A stretch of 64,000 nucleotides of DNA from Drechmeria coniospora (GCF_001625195.1 NC_054391.1:4041157-4105156), one strand, 5' to 3'. Counted from the first letter of the stretch, positions 1 to 12,093 are shown. Numbers and translations: made by a program. The notes: generated by a model not told the origin, from the sequence alone.

Positions 1-3000
1 TGCTCATCGGCATTCAGGATTCGCTTGAGAAGCGGCTCCAGCTGGTCACCCTGCACGTCAAGGTGCAAGAAAGGTTTGGCCACGCCACCATGTCGGTCGT
101 CCCGGGCAAGCAGTGGAGAGTCCAGAATGTCGTAGATTCCTCCAAGCTCGTCGACGAGGACCTGTCCGTCATCCTGGTTCTTTCCGAGTCCATGGACGGG
201 CGCCACGAGCTGAGCACGCAGGCACCGTGGATAGAGCTGACCAAGGTGACATTTTCTACTCTCTTCGTCGACGATACGAGAGATCCGCAGTATCGTGGAA
301 GGGCGCCGGATCGAGACGTGAAGCAGAGCAAGTCGGAGGTTATGGACCTCACCAACGGCAGCATTGTCGGCATTCGCGATCCGCGCCAGCGTGGTGTCGT
401 CGACGTTCTAGACGCCCAGGGTCGCCTTCACCAGATCAAGATCCAGCTGCAGCCCACGTGTCCCCAGGTCCGCAGGGTCCTTCGCATCTGTCGAAGCGTC
501 TTGCCAGCCTGTCAGGGGGGCCGCATCCATACCGGCTGGTTGCATGTCATGCAGTGGCTGCATTCACGGCGAGAGCGCGTCGCGAACACGGAGTGGTCCG
601 CCATTTCCATTCTTCTTCTCGCCTCGTTTCTGATCCTCGGCCGGTCGGATTCCAAGCCTGCGCAGACCACCCGTCTTCCCGTCCGTCGACGGAGGCCCGC
701 TTCCGGCTCATTCTGCTCCATCAAGGAGTCCGAGGATTGGAAGACGATGGAATTGTACGAAGCCCCCAACTCGCAAGGTCATCCGACTTGGATGATGAAC
801 CGAGGGTGGCAGTGGACGCTGGACGAGGACACGGTGGAGGCTCAGGAACGTCAACCATTCTCCGCCAGCTTTCTTCCGAGCCACATCGCACTCGCAAAGG
901 ATTTCATGTCGTCGTCAATGGGCGAGGCCGCCTTTGGCACCTCGGGGTACCTGCCAACCGCTCTGGGTCAGGATGCCGATGCCGATGGCCGCCACAAAGT
1001 CGCCGTGGACATCTTCATGGCCCTGCATCTTCTCCTGGAGGAGCAGAAACTAGACATCACGGTGCCGGAGTACGCCTCACCTGGGAGGGTTGACCTGAGA
1101 GTCCTGTTGTGCCAGATCGCAAGATGGCTCAAATGGCCCGGTTTCTGGTCAATATACGAGCTCGGCATTCAGGAGGACACGGATCCCCGTCATGATTCCG
1201 GTAAGAAAGACGCTCTCGGGAATCAGCATCGTTGTGTCTAACGCCGTGCAGAACTCAATCTCAAGTCGCCAATCCCGCAACCCCCTGTTCGGCCCGACGT
1301 GCTCGAGTGGATTCAGTCTCGGCTTGTCGGCCTTCGCGGAAAGCCATTCCTTACCCCGGCCGACATCTACTATGCGAGCTCGCGCCTATCTGAAGCCGAG
1401 AAGCTCGAGGACAGACGCTGGGATGGCATCACACCACGCACCCTCATGTTCAAACGCTTTTTCAAGGTTGTCAAGCCAAAGACGACGGCAGTGCAGATGG
1501 TGGAGGCAATCCGAGACTGCGGGATAACGAATAGCGTTTTGGGCACCCTGCCCGAGGCCATTCTTGCACCCCTGCAGGATGCAATCGCCCTGTGCCAGCC
1601 TCACCCACCCTCAGAGTGGACACATGATCTGCTGGAGTTGGTGAAGCGAAGTGATATTAGTCTTATCCTCGCGACGAAGAGGCGACCGCATCTAGCCACA
1701 TCCTCCATTCTGGTAAGGAGAATCGCCCTTCCCCCTCCTCGGGCCAACAGCCAGACGTCGAGCAGGGCTAACACGGGAATGTAGACGCCTACTCACGCCG
1801 CGACGTGGGACTTTCGCCTGCTCTGCCAGAGCGTCGAGGAGACGAACAATGTTGGATACGATGAAGGTGAAGGTACTGAGCGCCAGGCCGTCATCAGAGC
1901 CTTGTTTAAGGATGATCGCCGTCTCAATGCGGCGCAGGATCTGTTATCCACGCACAAAACCAGAGTGATCCGCCTGGATCCCAATCCGAGCTGGCCCGAA
2001 AGCGAATATCTGGAGAAGCAAAAGGAGCTTGTCTCGCGGATCGCGACGGGCACGCTGGCAATACCCGCAGGGCGTGCATTGCTATACTACAGCTTGCGAT
2101 ATCCCCTCATCACGCAAAAGTTCCACATCGGGGGCTTCAACCTCAACTGCATAGTCAAGCCGGCCAATGTCACCGTTGGTGTGGACAAGACTCTGTTTAC
2201 GGAAGAAAAGGTTTGTTGGGGTTTCTTCCACCAAGGCGTTGCTGCCGGCCTTGCCATCTCGCCACAGGCAAAGGGAATCGATACATCCTGGATCTTGTAC
2301 AACAAGCCAGGTCAAGATCTGAGCAACCGACACGCTGGATTTCTGCTCGCCCTCGGTCTTAACGGCCACCTGAAGGGTGTCGCCAAATGGGTTGCTTTTA
2401 AATATCTCACGCCAAAGCACACCATGACGTCCATCGGGCTGCTTCTCGGTCTCGCAGCATCGTACATGGGAACCATGGACTCTCTCATCACTCGTCTCCT
2501 CTCGGTGCATGCCACGCGCATGCTTCCACGCGGAGCCGCTGAGCTGAATCTGTCGCCGTTGACGCAGACTTCGGCCATAATGAGCATCGGGCTGCTGTAT
2601 TGCAACAGTCAGCATCGCCGCATGAGCGAAATCATGCTGTCGGAAATCGAACACATCGATGAGGAAGATGAGGAAGAGCCACTGCGAAGCGAGTGCTACC
2701 GACTCGCCGCCGGTTTCGCCCTAGGCTTCGTCAACCTGGGCAAAGGCAACGACCTCAGAGGACTTCACGACATGCGGCTTACGGAAAAACTGATTGCTCA
2801 CGCCACGGCAACAAAGAATGTCGATATAGTCCATATTCTGGATCGTGCGGCAGCCGGAGCAGTCATGGCCATCGTCCTGATATTCATGAAGTCCGAAGAC
2901 CAGATCGTGGCCCGCAAGGTGGACGTGCCTGACTCTGTGCTTCAGTTTGACTACATCCGCCCCGATATTTTGCTGTTGAGAACGCTCGCCAAGAACCTCA

Positions 3001-4367
3001 TCATGTGGTCCAAGATTGAGCCGACGTTTGCTTGGATTCATGACAGCCTGCCTGCCACTTTCCGGTCGAGGCATAAGCTCATGGGAATCACGAAGCTGCG
3101 GTCGACAGATCTGCCTTTCTTCAGCATCCTGACCGGGTTGTGCTTCTCTGTCGCCTTGCGGTTCTCCGGCAGCGCGCTGCCCAACGTGCGAGACCTCTTG
3201 GTGCACTATCTCGATCAGTTTATGCGCATCGCGCGTATTCCCGGGACACCTCGGGACCACCCAGATGCTTCGCCGCTGTACGACGAGGAGCTCGCGAGGT
3301 CCAATGCTAGAATGTATCAGGACATTCTCGCTCTCTCGTGCTCCATAGTCATGGCTGGCACGGGTGACGTTGCCGTCCTTCGTCGTCTGCGTGCTCTCCA
3401 TGGCAGGGATGACCCGGACACGCCCTACGGATCTCACCTCGCGGCCCATCTAGCCGTTGGAGCCCTCTTCCTCGGTTGCGGAACGGCAACCTTTGGCACC
3501 AGCAACATGGCCATCGCCGCTCTGCTCGTTGCGTTCTATCCCGTCTTTCCCTCAAGCGTCATGGACAATCGCTCCCATCTCCAGGCCTTTCGCTATTTCT
3601 GGGTCTTGGCCGCCGAGCAACGTTGCCTGGTCGCCAAGGATGTCCTTACCGGTCAGCCCGTGTCGGTACCGGTGCATGTCAGAATGAAAGATGGGTCGTC
3701 GTTCGAGCCGAGCAACTCCAGAACGACGCCCTGTCTCCTCCCGCCGCTCGATCAGATCCGTAGCGTGGCTACGTCATGCGGGCCGCAGTACTGGGACGTC
3801 GAGCTGGACTTTACCAATTCAGATGTGCGAAAGGCGTTTGCCGAAACGCAAAGCCTCTATCTGCGACGTCGTCCACCCCACGAAGGGCCTTTTCCCTCGA
3901 CCCTCCGGGCACTCGGCAAGGATGACCGGGGAGAGAATCCGTTCGAATGGCTCTTCAGCCTTGAGGCACTCCGGGGTGTCACGTATGCTGAAAAGGCAGC
4001 TCTCCTCGAGTCCACGGACCGCGAACCGGAGGTCGGTTCAGCACTCGACGCCCGCATGGAACTCGAGCGTGGCATCATGGATGGCGGCGACAGGGAACGC
4101 CTCGAGGGTGCGCGACTTCTCTTTGAATGGGCCGGCACACGCGAACGGCTGCTCGAAACATTGCCGCCAGCATCCTCTCCGGAAGACAGCCAGTCGACGA
4201 TGAAGGCATCGTCGTCGGCCACCCTTGCAGCCGAGGATTCCCAGCACGAATCTTGGAAGAAGACTTCACCCCTTCGAGGCGAGCATTCTTGGTGGATGCG
4301 CGATAGTGTCATTGAAACCCTCAAGGGCAAGGCGTGGTTGGCAGCCCGAGAGGGTGGCGATCTGTAG
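1..4367 (+). CDS. apc1: Anaphase-promoting complex subunit 1 (BimE/APC1), 3' part
   Basis: Largest scaffold subunit of the APC/C ubiquitin ligase, which drives mitotic exit; the Aspergillus homologue is BimE. The 5' end lies outside the window. Visible exons are 1-1200, 1252-1712 and 1785-4367; introns 1201-1251 and 1713-1784 have GTAAG donors and CTAAC-type branch sites, and the frame is kept across both. About 1,414 residues are visible, ending at TAG 4365-4367. The segment PDVLEWIQSRL and the stretch around 2090-2700 (YYSLRYPLITQKF, IGLLLGLAASYMGTMD, MSIGLLYCNSQHRRMSE) match the conserved APC1 core, where Rpn1/Rpn2-like PC repeats occur. The visible C-terminal end is acidic and low in complexity. 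It converges on the eIF3e gene. Identification is by recognition of family segments and length; the N-terminal third is not visible. Confidence 0.93.
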
Positions 4368-5106
4368 AGCGGTCGTCGCCAACCTCACACCTTGGCCGCG
4401 GACCATAGATGGCACGCTCTGACCAGGTGGGCTGGCGGAGTTTGGATGGGAAAGATTCTGGCAATGATTGATGAAGTTACGAGGTGGATAAAAGGATGAC
4501 GGAGCCGTTCATCCGGACTAAAGCGTTCCAATATCAGTCAACGTACTTGACTCTGACCCCGTATTCCCATTTTCCGTGCCGAAGATCATTGTTTGACGCT
4601 ATACGCGCCACAACTAAGATGTCACGTATACCCAAGAGTCGTTGGTTTGATATCATTCATTTGCTGTACTAGTCATTTTCAACCGCCAACGTCTCGTCAA
4701 TGGAAAAGTCAAAGTTTCATGGTCCTCAAAGTCCTCTTCCCCTCCTCCCCCCTTCACATCCGATCCTTGCCCGGGTTTCCGAAACATTATAAACGCCATG
4801 CAATGCAAACCGCATCACCAAAGGGGGGAGAAAATACTAAATGCAACTCAACCAACACAACAGCCGGGGGGTGTGGGGGAAGGGACCCAAGACCCGCCGT
4901 CACCTTTCTCTGTTGCCTAAACCTCGTACTGTCCGTTGATTCGGAGCTCACGGCGTCGGCTGGCACGCTCTACATGTCGACCCCATACGATAGGTATGGA
5001 GAGAGGAAGGGGCTCCATAATCTTCCCCACGTGCGTTCCGGGCCACGGGGATGCATTTGGCAGGGCTTGTCATCTCCTCGACACTTCTCGTCTGCAGTTC
5101 GTTCAT
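4368..5106. other. Intergenic spacer between convergent apc1 and eIF3e genes
   Basis: This stretch should hold the two 3' untranslated regions. The open frames that cross it show no family likeness, and I see no RNA gene or repeat. Confidence 0.6.
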
Positions 5107-6484
5107 TTATTTCGACACGGCGGCGTTCAAGACCTGTGTCCGGAAGAATCCGCCCTTGGTCTTCTCAATGACTTGCTGGTAAACATTGTTGGGGGGGTGG
5201 TTCATGATGACGGTGCCATCCTTGCTGTCAATCTTGGCGTCGAGCCGCGTCTCGCGGATGAGGTTGACGATCCACTTCTCACCCTCGTCGGGGTTGAGGC
5301 CGAGTTTGGCACTCAGATCACGAATGTTCATGCGGCTGAAGATCTTGCAGTAGCTCTCGCAGATGAGGTGGCGAGCAGCGCTGACAAAGGCATCGGCCGA
5401 CGAGGCGAGGAAGAAGTCGTTGCGGCAAACCTCCTCGGCCTGGCGCAGGGCATCGCGGGCGGCGTCGAAGTCGTGGGCGATGTAGAGAGCATGGATGAAC
5501 TGGGTGATGGGGTCGACGTACTCGTACGCCTCTTGGCGAACGTAGCGGACAATGTCCTTGAGCTGCTTCTGCTGGATGGAGCTGTTGCGTGCGCGCGTGC
5601 GGCCGGTGATGACGGCGGCAATCAAATACCGCAGGGCCCAGGGGCAAGAGGTCTGGATGGTGTTGATGTATGCGGCAGAGAAGAACATGTCGAGGATGGG
5701 CTCGCGAGCACCGTCCCAGTTGAAGAGGGGGAAGAGGGACCAGTGGATGAGCATGGTCCGGTGGTCGAGCTGGGCGCGGGGATTGTTGAAGAGCCTGGTG
5801 TCGATTCCTTCTTTGACGTTCTTGAGCTCGTCAACGGCAGACTCCCAGTTCGTCGACAGAATCTCGCACGCGAGCTTTCCCCAGGTCGAGGCAGCAACCT
5901 TGTCGTTGTCGGTCGAAAGAACGCGGAACTGGTAGAGCATGTCGGCGGCAGGGCCGTACTGGCCGCACCGGAACTGGAATTGGCCAAAGTCGTAGAGAGC
6001 GTCGACCATCTCCATGGTGACCTATCATTGGTTCAGCAACCGGGGCTTTCCCGCGAAACTCCGAGTCGGCTACACTTACCCCATGCTGGTTCTTCAAGAA
6101 CTCCAAGTTGGCAACCTTGTCGCTGCGGAGGCCATTGACGACCTCGTCCTGGGTCAAGAGGTCGGCAATCTTGGCCGTCGCGAGCTCGTACTTCTCCAGC
6201 TGCGCCAGGACCTCTTGTCGCTTCTTCGTGTACTCGGCCGGGGGGTCGGCCACACCGTGGAGTTCGCAGTAAAGGGTCGCGACGTAGTCGGTCATGTTGG
6301 TGTCTTCCAGCAGCTTAATCTTCCCCGAGAGAATCTTCTTCGCCTTTTCGTCGTCGCCCTTCTCCTCCGCCTTGTCGCCCTCGAACTGGATCAGGGGGAA
6401 CAGCAGGTGCCTGCTGAGGTTGCGTGCCAGCAGAGGCATGATAGACGAGCCTTCGGCCGAGACGGCCTTGAGAACATCCTCCAT
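5107..6484 (-). CDS. int6: Eukaryotic translation initiation factor 3 subunit E (INT6)
   Basis: Core subunit of eIF3, which loads mRNA on the 40S ribosome. Exon 1 is 6484-6080 and exon 2 is 6021-5107; intron 6022-6079 has GTAAGT and TAG ends, giving 439 residues, the usual eIF3e length. The N-terminal part carries [11 protein letters not shown], the family's entry motif. The join gives [21 protein letters not shown], matching the conserved helical repeat region. The C-terminal PCI domain (about residues 230-400) includes [18 protein letters not shown] helices and the winged-helix end [12 protein letters not shown] and [15 protein letters not shown]. The start was set at the ATG at 6484 because the family begins close to this point. 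The frame is open back to another ATG at 6727, so a longer N-terminus cannot be excluded. Divergent from img2. Confidence 0.94.
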
Positions 6485-6977
6485 CGTGACGGTTTTGTTT
6501 CCAGTTGAAGATCGGGGGCTCGGCGTAGAGTCTTGGAGATCAGCGCTCAGCTTCGTCGAGGCGTGTTTTAGCTCGTCGCGAAATGGAAAAGACGCAGGCC
6601 GGGCAAGAAGACTGCCGTCGAATGGAGGGGCAGATTTTTGGTGATTTTCGCCAACGCACAAGTCGTGTGGGGGTTTGGCGTTGCCCGAAGATTTACCGCC
6701 ATTTGGCGCGTTGGTGTCATGTGACATGCAAGGAAGCTCCAGCCAGGGTCCTGGCGCCGAGCATGAAGACTTCCTCCATTACAGGCAAAGCAAGGATATT
6801 GCCGATTCGGCCTTTGGTCCTCTCCAACATTCAAGCATTCGTTCTCTACAGCGCATTCTCGCCTTCACTTACTTGCCTTTAACTTGCGCTCCCGGGTTAT
6901 TGAGAAGGCAGGACCATTGCGAAAATATCACGACTCCTCGAAAGCGAGTCATCTCATCCGCAGCCTCGCTTCACACA
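6485..6977. promoter_or_regulatory. Bidirectional spacer between eIF3e and img2
   Basis: About 490 bp separate the two divergent start codons, so both promoters must lie here. I cannot point to a specific element. The part nearest eIF3e stays open in the eIF3e frame and could be 5' leader or an N-terminal extension. Confidence 0.5.
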
Positions 6978-7494
6978 ATGAATACTTTCTTTCCTCGAGT
7001 CCTCTCCCGAGGGCGCGCAAGCCTACCGCACGCGACGACTCGTCAACAGCTCAGCCATTCTCTCCTACCTACCATCCATGCCGCCTTCCTCTCGCAGGCC
7101 GCCATCACGCCCGCGCCCAAGTCATCCCGAACCCACAGTCAACCGCCCCTTCCCCCTCCATGTAAATCTCCCGAGGAGCTCGCCAGGCTCTCGTACATGG
7201 TCCGCCGTACGCCCTCGACCCAGCTGCCAATCTACCGCCGAACCCTGTCTGGTGGCACTCGACAAGTTGTTGTGATAAAGAAGATTGACGGAGACAAGAG
7301 GAGAATGCTGGAGGACATTGTCGAGGCTCTGAACGTGTCCAAGGAGGATGTCCGAATCAATCCTACAACCCAACACATAGAGTTGAAGGTAAAGTCCCCC
7401 CCCGACCTCGACTCGAATCTCGATGTACTTACGCCTCCGCCAGGGGAAACATTTCGACAAGGCCAGGGAGTGGTTGATTGAACGTGGATTTTAA
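6978..7494 (+). CDS. img2: Mitochondrial large ribosomal subunit protein mL49 (IMG2)
   Basis: Component of the mitochondrial 54S ribosomal subunit; loss in yeast destabilises the mitochondrial genome. Exon 1 is 6978-7388. Intron 7389-7443 has a GTAAAG donor and CCGCCAG acceptor. Exon 2 (7444-7494) codes the last 16 residues, GKHFDKAREWLIERGF, the typical IMG2 ending. The product is 153 residues. The N-terminus is rich in Arg, Ser and Leu with almost no acidic residues, as expected of a mitochondrial presequence. The conserved part runs from YMVRRTPSTQLPIYR through QVVVIKKIDGD and EDVRINPTTQHIELK. The start at 6978 has a good context (cacaATGa) and follows a segment without family likeness. 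Confidence 0.93.
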
Positions 7495-7999
7495 GCATAC
7501 GGCATACCCCATCGCGCGACACGTTGTTGCGCGGCTCGAGCGCCACCTGGCCATGACATGTACACGCACCACAGCGACGTCTTTGAAGAAACCACATGTA
7601 GCATAATAGCCCGTTCCCTAACGTTGGAACATGTACAATCCGCCCTTAATCCGCCATCCATGATGCACCCCCGACCTGCTTGGAGCGTTGGCGCGAACGG
7701 CAACCGTCGGCGATGAGTGGTATCAGTACATCTCGCTCTCTTACACCTATGTAACATTGCTTGTGCCGCATATCCGCATCTCCAATCGTAGTGCGTCGGA
7801 ATCTCGACGCCAGTCTAGCGAGGCGCCATCATCCGATGGGCCACGAACTCCCAAGTGGAAACAAAACGGGAGCGCTTCCGAGCATCAATTCCACGAACCG
7901 AAAGTTTTGTCACAGTTGTGTATCCAAAAACATGCCACCATGGGCCAACAACCAACCCAGACGACGTAGCATCCACGTGCGGCTCCAAGGTCCGTCGCT
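7495..7999. other. Intergenic spacer between convergent img2 and swi1
   Basis: The stretch must contain the 3' untranslated regions of both neighbours. No RNA gene, repeat or credible reading frame was seen. Confidence 0.55.
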
Positions 8000-10900
8000 T
8001 CAGAGATTGAAGATTGCCGACAGCTGCGGCAACATTCCCTCCTTGGTCCAATCGGGCGCCTGCATCGTGAGAGCGTTCATCAGCATCCGGGGCTCCGGAA
8101 GCAGATTGGCGGGGACGGACGCCGTCGGGTTGTTGGCGTCCCGCGACTTCTCCATCAATCTCCTAAGGAGCGCGACGGTTACGACGACGATGTAGACGAG
8201 CTCAGGGTCCTTCCGTTGACCTCGATTGCCACCGCGGGTCGTCGGGGGTGGCTTGTCGTACAAGAAGCTGAGCTCTTGGACGAGGTGGAACAGCCTCTGC
8301 GCAAGCCGGTCGTCCGACGAAAGCCAGGAGTTGGCGATGCCCGACTCGGAACCCGGGGCGAGCGATGCGAGAATCTCTGCGGCTAGTAGACCTTGCATGA
8401 GGAACGGCTTTCGGCATTCGACGAGCGTCGGCAGCACCGGGTTGCGCGTCTGCTCCGTCAGCTTGTCGGGAATCGGCGCTATGGCCAGAGCAAAGGTGCG
8501 GGTGAGGAGCTCAAAGGCCGGCACGCTGTTGGCGTCGGTGGCGAACAAAACTTTGTAGAACCCTCTGTTCGGCTCGTCCCGAGCGAGCAGCTTCGCAAGA
8601 GCGTCAACAGCATGGGGCGTGTAAGGATGAAGCCTTGGAATGTACGGCGGCAGGAACATGGTGCCGTTGATTTTCGTCGGGCCCGGGGCGGGAGCAAAGG
8701 CAAGCAAGAATTTCAAAAGACACAAAGCCTGCTCTCGACCAGGTAGTTCAACGGCGCCGGAAATGTTGGAGAGCAGCACCACGACGTCCTTCATAAAGTC
8801 CAGCGTGTTCGAGTGCGTACGGAGCAGCATGGTGCGCGTGCCGAGGTAGCGAATCACCGTGCAGAGCATCTTGATGACATGGTCGTCGGCGAGGAAATGA
8901 TGGTTGTCGTTCTGCTCGCCGGGGAAGGAAACGTTGCGGAGGATCGTCGTGATGCAGATCAACTTGTCGACGGCACGATCCAGGTCGTAATCAGTCGTGC
9001 CGAACGCGGGGACTTCCCTTATCCCCATCTGCTCGAGCCGGCATGCTCGAACCAGGTCTTCGTACGGTGTAAGCTGAATCTCGTCGCAAACTTCGACCGT
9101 GTGCTCGGCCAGCAGGTCCAGTTGATCCTCGGCGCAGTCAACGAGTGCGTCGGTCAAGTCGTCGCAGTATCTCAGCTGCAGGAAGTGCATCTGGCTGGGA
9201 GCGGAGGAGACGGTGGCCAACGTGTCGAGGGCGAGACGAACTTCACCATGAATCCCGCTTTGCAGGCTTCTGGTCAGAGCATGGATGTCGATGTTGCCGA
9301 GCTCGTTCAGGGTCGGAACTGACGGCTCCCACCTTTCCAGCTCCGCCCCCAAAAGGGCCGCCGCATCGGCGTCGATGCCTCCGTGCGTCGATAGCTCTCG
9401 CGCGCAGGGTTCGTACACGTCGGACCTTGGTGTCGGTCGGGGTATCGGTTGGGGCATGAGTTGGGGTGTCGCGGCAGATACGAGCGGAGCCGACGTTCGC
9501 CGATCGCCCTGGCTCAGGGACACGCTTCCGGGACGTTGGTGTGCGGGAGACGGCATCGAAAAATCGTTGGTGGCCGGGGTGTGGGGGAGGCTGTGCCTGC
9601 CGTGGCCAGGCAAGGCGTTTTGTTGTTGAGGTTGAGGTGTCGAGAAGCCGTTGACGGGAGGCTGGCCAGGTTTCGCGGCGGCTTGCTGCTGCGCATGCGC
9701 TGCTTGCCCCGGCTGCACCTGCACCTGCTGCGGCGGACCTTGAGGCATCTGTCCCTGATGCATCTGCTGTCCCGGCGGCATCTGCTGTCCCGGCGGCATC
9801 TGCCCCTGATGCACCTGTTGCCCCGGCGGCATCTGTTGTCCGGGAGGCATCTGTTGTCCGCCAGGCATCTGTTGCTGTCCCGGTGGCATCTGCTGTCTCG
9901 GTGACATCTGCTGTCCCGGCGGCATCTGCTGTCCCGGCTGCATCTGCTGTCCTGGTGGCATCTGCTGTCCCGGCGGCATCTGCTGTCCTGGCGGCATCTG
10001 CTGTCCTGGCGGCATCTGCTGTCCCTGTGACATCTGCTGTCCCGGCGGCATCTGCTGTCTTGGCGACATCTGTTGTCCTGGCGGCATATGTTGACCTGGC
10101 TGCATGGGTTGTCCTGGCTGCATGGGCTGGCCCGGCTGCATCTGCTTTTGGGGCGTACCCTGGCTTGGCATGCTCGCGTTTTGCTGCATCATCCTCTGCT
10201 TTTGCTGCGCCATCCAGGCCTCTTCGAACTTGGACAAGTTTCTTTCGTACACCTGCTTCAGCAGAGGAGCCACGGTCGGCAGCTGGGCGGGAAGGCCAAG
10301 GGCTTGGGCTATGTGTGCCCACCCGTTTGCCGCCGTCACCTGCTTGTAGCCGCCGCGGGATTGGATGACTTGGAACAGCATGACGAGGTTGACGGGTCGG
10401 TCGCCGACGATCGGGTTCGGGTCAAGCGGAAGACCCTTTGCGGTCATCAGCGCCGTGAGGTTTTTCATAAACTGCTCGGGGTTGATATTCGCCATCGGCC
10501 GAGGCTGCGGTCGCATTGCGCCTTGGGTCATTTGTTGCTTCGGCATCATGCCACGTCCCATGCTCTGGGCCTGCATCTGGGCCTGCATCTGCATGTTGCC
10601 CTGTAGCTGTTGTTGAATCCGCATCTGGTATGCGGCCATCTTCTGCTGGTCCGAGATGCTCTGGGAGCGATGCTGTTGCTGTTGGCCCTGCTGGGGTTGA
10701 CCCTGCTGGGGTGTCTGTGGAAGTTGCTGCTGTTGCTGCTGCTGCTGCTGTTGCTGCTGTTGCTGCTGTTGTTGTTGTTGCTGCTGCTGCTGCTGCTGCT
10801 GTTGCTGTTGCTGCAGCTGTTGCTGCATCTGCTGGTACATCTGGGGCGGGATCTGGCCCATGTGTTGGGACATCTGGCCCATCTGGGCCATCATCTGACC

Positions 10901-11620
10901 TCCCGGCATGGCATTCGAATTGGGCGAGGGACGAGAATTTGGGGCCGGCGCAAAGGCCGGGTTGTAGCCCGGCGGCATGTTCTGCATGAACACGTTTGGT
11001 TGGGGGGTGCCCTGCTCCGAGACGATGGGCGACGCCTGCGAATTGCCGCCAAACTGCTGGGCGCCGGGCGAGAAGGGGTGAGGGGAGACGGTCGAGACTC
11101 TCTGGGGGACGGTGCCGGGTCGCATCTGATTGCTCATGATGGGCGAAGGGCTCGCGTTCGCGGAGCCGTTCGGCTGGAGATGGGGGAACGGGCCGGGGTT
11201 CTGGCCGGGCGCCATGGCGGCACCGGGTTGGAATCCGGCAAAATTATGCTGCTGAGGCGTCTCGGAACGCGACGGCGGCTGCATGCCCTGGTTCTGCCTC
11301 GGGGAGCTGGTGATGCTGTCCTCGCGCGGTCGGGGTCTTTTCGACGGGACGACAGAGTTTGTCGGGAAGGCGGGATTCGCCGCCTGGTTCTGGTTTTGGT
11401 TCTGGTTCTGGAATGCGGCCGGCGAGGCGTTTCGCATGGGGCCATTCTGCAAGCCCATCATCTGCTGCTGATTGGGAAACTGGTTGGGATTAAACTGGCC
11501 CGAATTGGCCATGAAGGCGGAGGGATCCATCATGGCACCGGCGGCGTTGGGGTCGTTCATGTGCGGGAAGCCGTTGTTGCCATTGTGGTTGGGGACGGCG
11601 TCATTCATCCAGGTGCTCAT
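8000..11620 (-). CDS. swi1: SWI/SNF chromatin-remodelling subunit SWI1 (ARID protein)
   Basis: DNA-binding ARID subunit of the SWI/SNF nucleosome remodeller, the homologue of yeast Swi1 and animal ARID1. A single exon of 1,206 residues. The N-terminal half is rich in N, Q, M, P and G. It includes 30 unbroken Gln (about residues 270-299) from mixed CAG/CAA codons. The ARID domain follows (about 377-471; VMLFQVIQSRGGYKQV and ANGWAHIAQALGLP mark its core). A degenerate PGQQM repeat array spans about 492-630. The C-terminal 470 residues form the conserved Swi1 region, with TTILRNVSFPGEQN and a run of helical segments. The start MSTWMND at 11620 opens directly into this composition. A very long spacer lies upstream. 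The Q/N-rich region resembles the prion-forming part of yeast Swi1 in composition only. Confidence 0.93.
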   Translation of the reverse strand: MSTWMNDAVPNHNGNNGFPHMNDPNAAGAMMDPSAFMANSGQFNPNQFPNQQQMMGLQNGPMRNASPAAFQNQNQNQNQAANPAFPTNSVVPSKRPRPREDSITSSPRQNQGMQPPSRSETPQQHNFAGFQPGAAMAPGQNPGPFPHLQPNGSANASPSPIMSNQMRPGTVPQRVSTVSPHPFSPGAQQFGGNSQASPIVSEQGTPQPNVFMQNMPPGYNPAFAPAPNSRPSPNSNAMPGGQMMAQMGQMSQHMGQIPPQMYQQMQQQLQQQQQQQQQQQQQQQQQQQQQQQQQQQQQQLPQTPQQGQPQQGQQQQHRSQSISDQQKMAAYQMRIQQQLQGNMQMQAQMQAQSMGRGMMPKQQMTQGAMRPQPRPMANINPEQFMKNLTALMTAKGLPLDPNPIVGDRPVNLVMLFQVIQSRGGYKQVTAANGWAHIAQALGLPAQLPTVAPLLKQVYERNLSKFEEAWMAQQKQRMMQQNASMPSQGTPQKQMQPGQPMQPGQPMQPGQHMPPGQQMSPRQQMPPGQQMSQGQQMPPGQQMPPGQQMPPGQQMPPGQQMQPGQQMPPGQQMSPRQQMPPGQQQMPGGQQMPPGQQMPPGQQVHQGQMPPGQQMPPGQQMHQGQMPQGPPQQVQVQPGQAAHAQQQAAAKPGQPPVNGFSTPQPQQQNALPGHGRHSLPHTPATNDFSMPSPAHQRPGSVSLSQGDRRTSAPLVSAATPQLMPQPIPRPTPRSDVYEPCARELSTHGGIDADAAALLGAELERWEPSVPTLNELGNIDIHALTRSLQSGIHGEVRLALDTLATVSSAPSQMHFLQLRYCDDLTDALVDCAEDQLDLLAEHTVEVCDEIQLTPYEDLVRACRLEQMGIREVPAFGTTDYDLDRAVDKLICITTILRNVSFPGEQNDNHHFLADDHVIKMLCTVIRYLGTRTMLLRTHSNTLDFMKDVVVLLSNISGAVELPGREQALCLLKFLLAFAPAPGPTKINGTMFLPPYIPRLHPYTPHAVDALAKLLARDEPNRGFYKVLFATDANSVPAFELLTRTFALAIAPIPDKLTEQTRNPVLPTLVECRKPFLMQGLLAAEILASLAPGSESGIANSWLSSDDRLAQRLFHLVQELSFLYDKPPPTTRGGNRGQRKDPELVYIVVVTVALLRRLMEKSRDANNPTASVPANLLPEPRMLMNALTMQAPDWTKEGMLPQLSAIFNL
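9735..10145 (-). repeat. Coding minisatellite: PGQQM repeats in SWI1
   Basis: Degenerate 15-bp units code PGQQM or PPGQQM variants many times over in the swi1 frame. The unit length is a multiple of three, so expansion or contraction keeps the frame. Confidence 0.85.
10724..10813 (-). repeat. Polyglutamine tract in SWI1 (30 codons)
   Basis: Thirty successive CAG or CAA codons on the minus strand. CAA interruptions are spread through the run, which usually lowers slippage compared with a pure CAG array. Confidence 0.95.
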
Positions 11621-12093
11621 GGCGACGAGCCCGACAGGCTAAGCGCGACGGGCGTCAGCAATCAGCAAACAGGCAGGCGACGTCTCATCGAAGTGCGCAG
11701 GGATGGAGCAGATGATTATGGGCCCGCGGCACGGCACGGGAGGGTGGTGATGGGCAGACGAAATGACAAGCAGGCGGATCGCGTCGCGGGTTGGTGGAGG
11801 AGAGAGAGAGAAAGAGAGGGAGTGTGTGTGTGCGGGCCTGTGCGTGCGTGTGTTGCGTTGATGTGCGTACGTCTTGGTAGGTACCAAGGCTGGTCGGTAG
11901 GTGGAAAATCAAGTCGACGGGCGGCGAGCGCAGGCCGCCGGCCGCAAAGGCTGGATTGGTGGGCGCTGCGGGCGAGTGCAGGAACGAGCGGCAGGGCCTC
12001 ACTTCAGCGGGGGCAGTGCGCTGCCTGGCGAAGGCAGACGCCGTTCAGCGGTTCCCTCAGGGCCGCCGCGCTGGTGGAGTGCCACGGGGCCAA

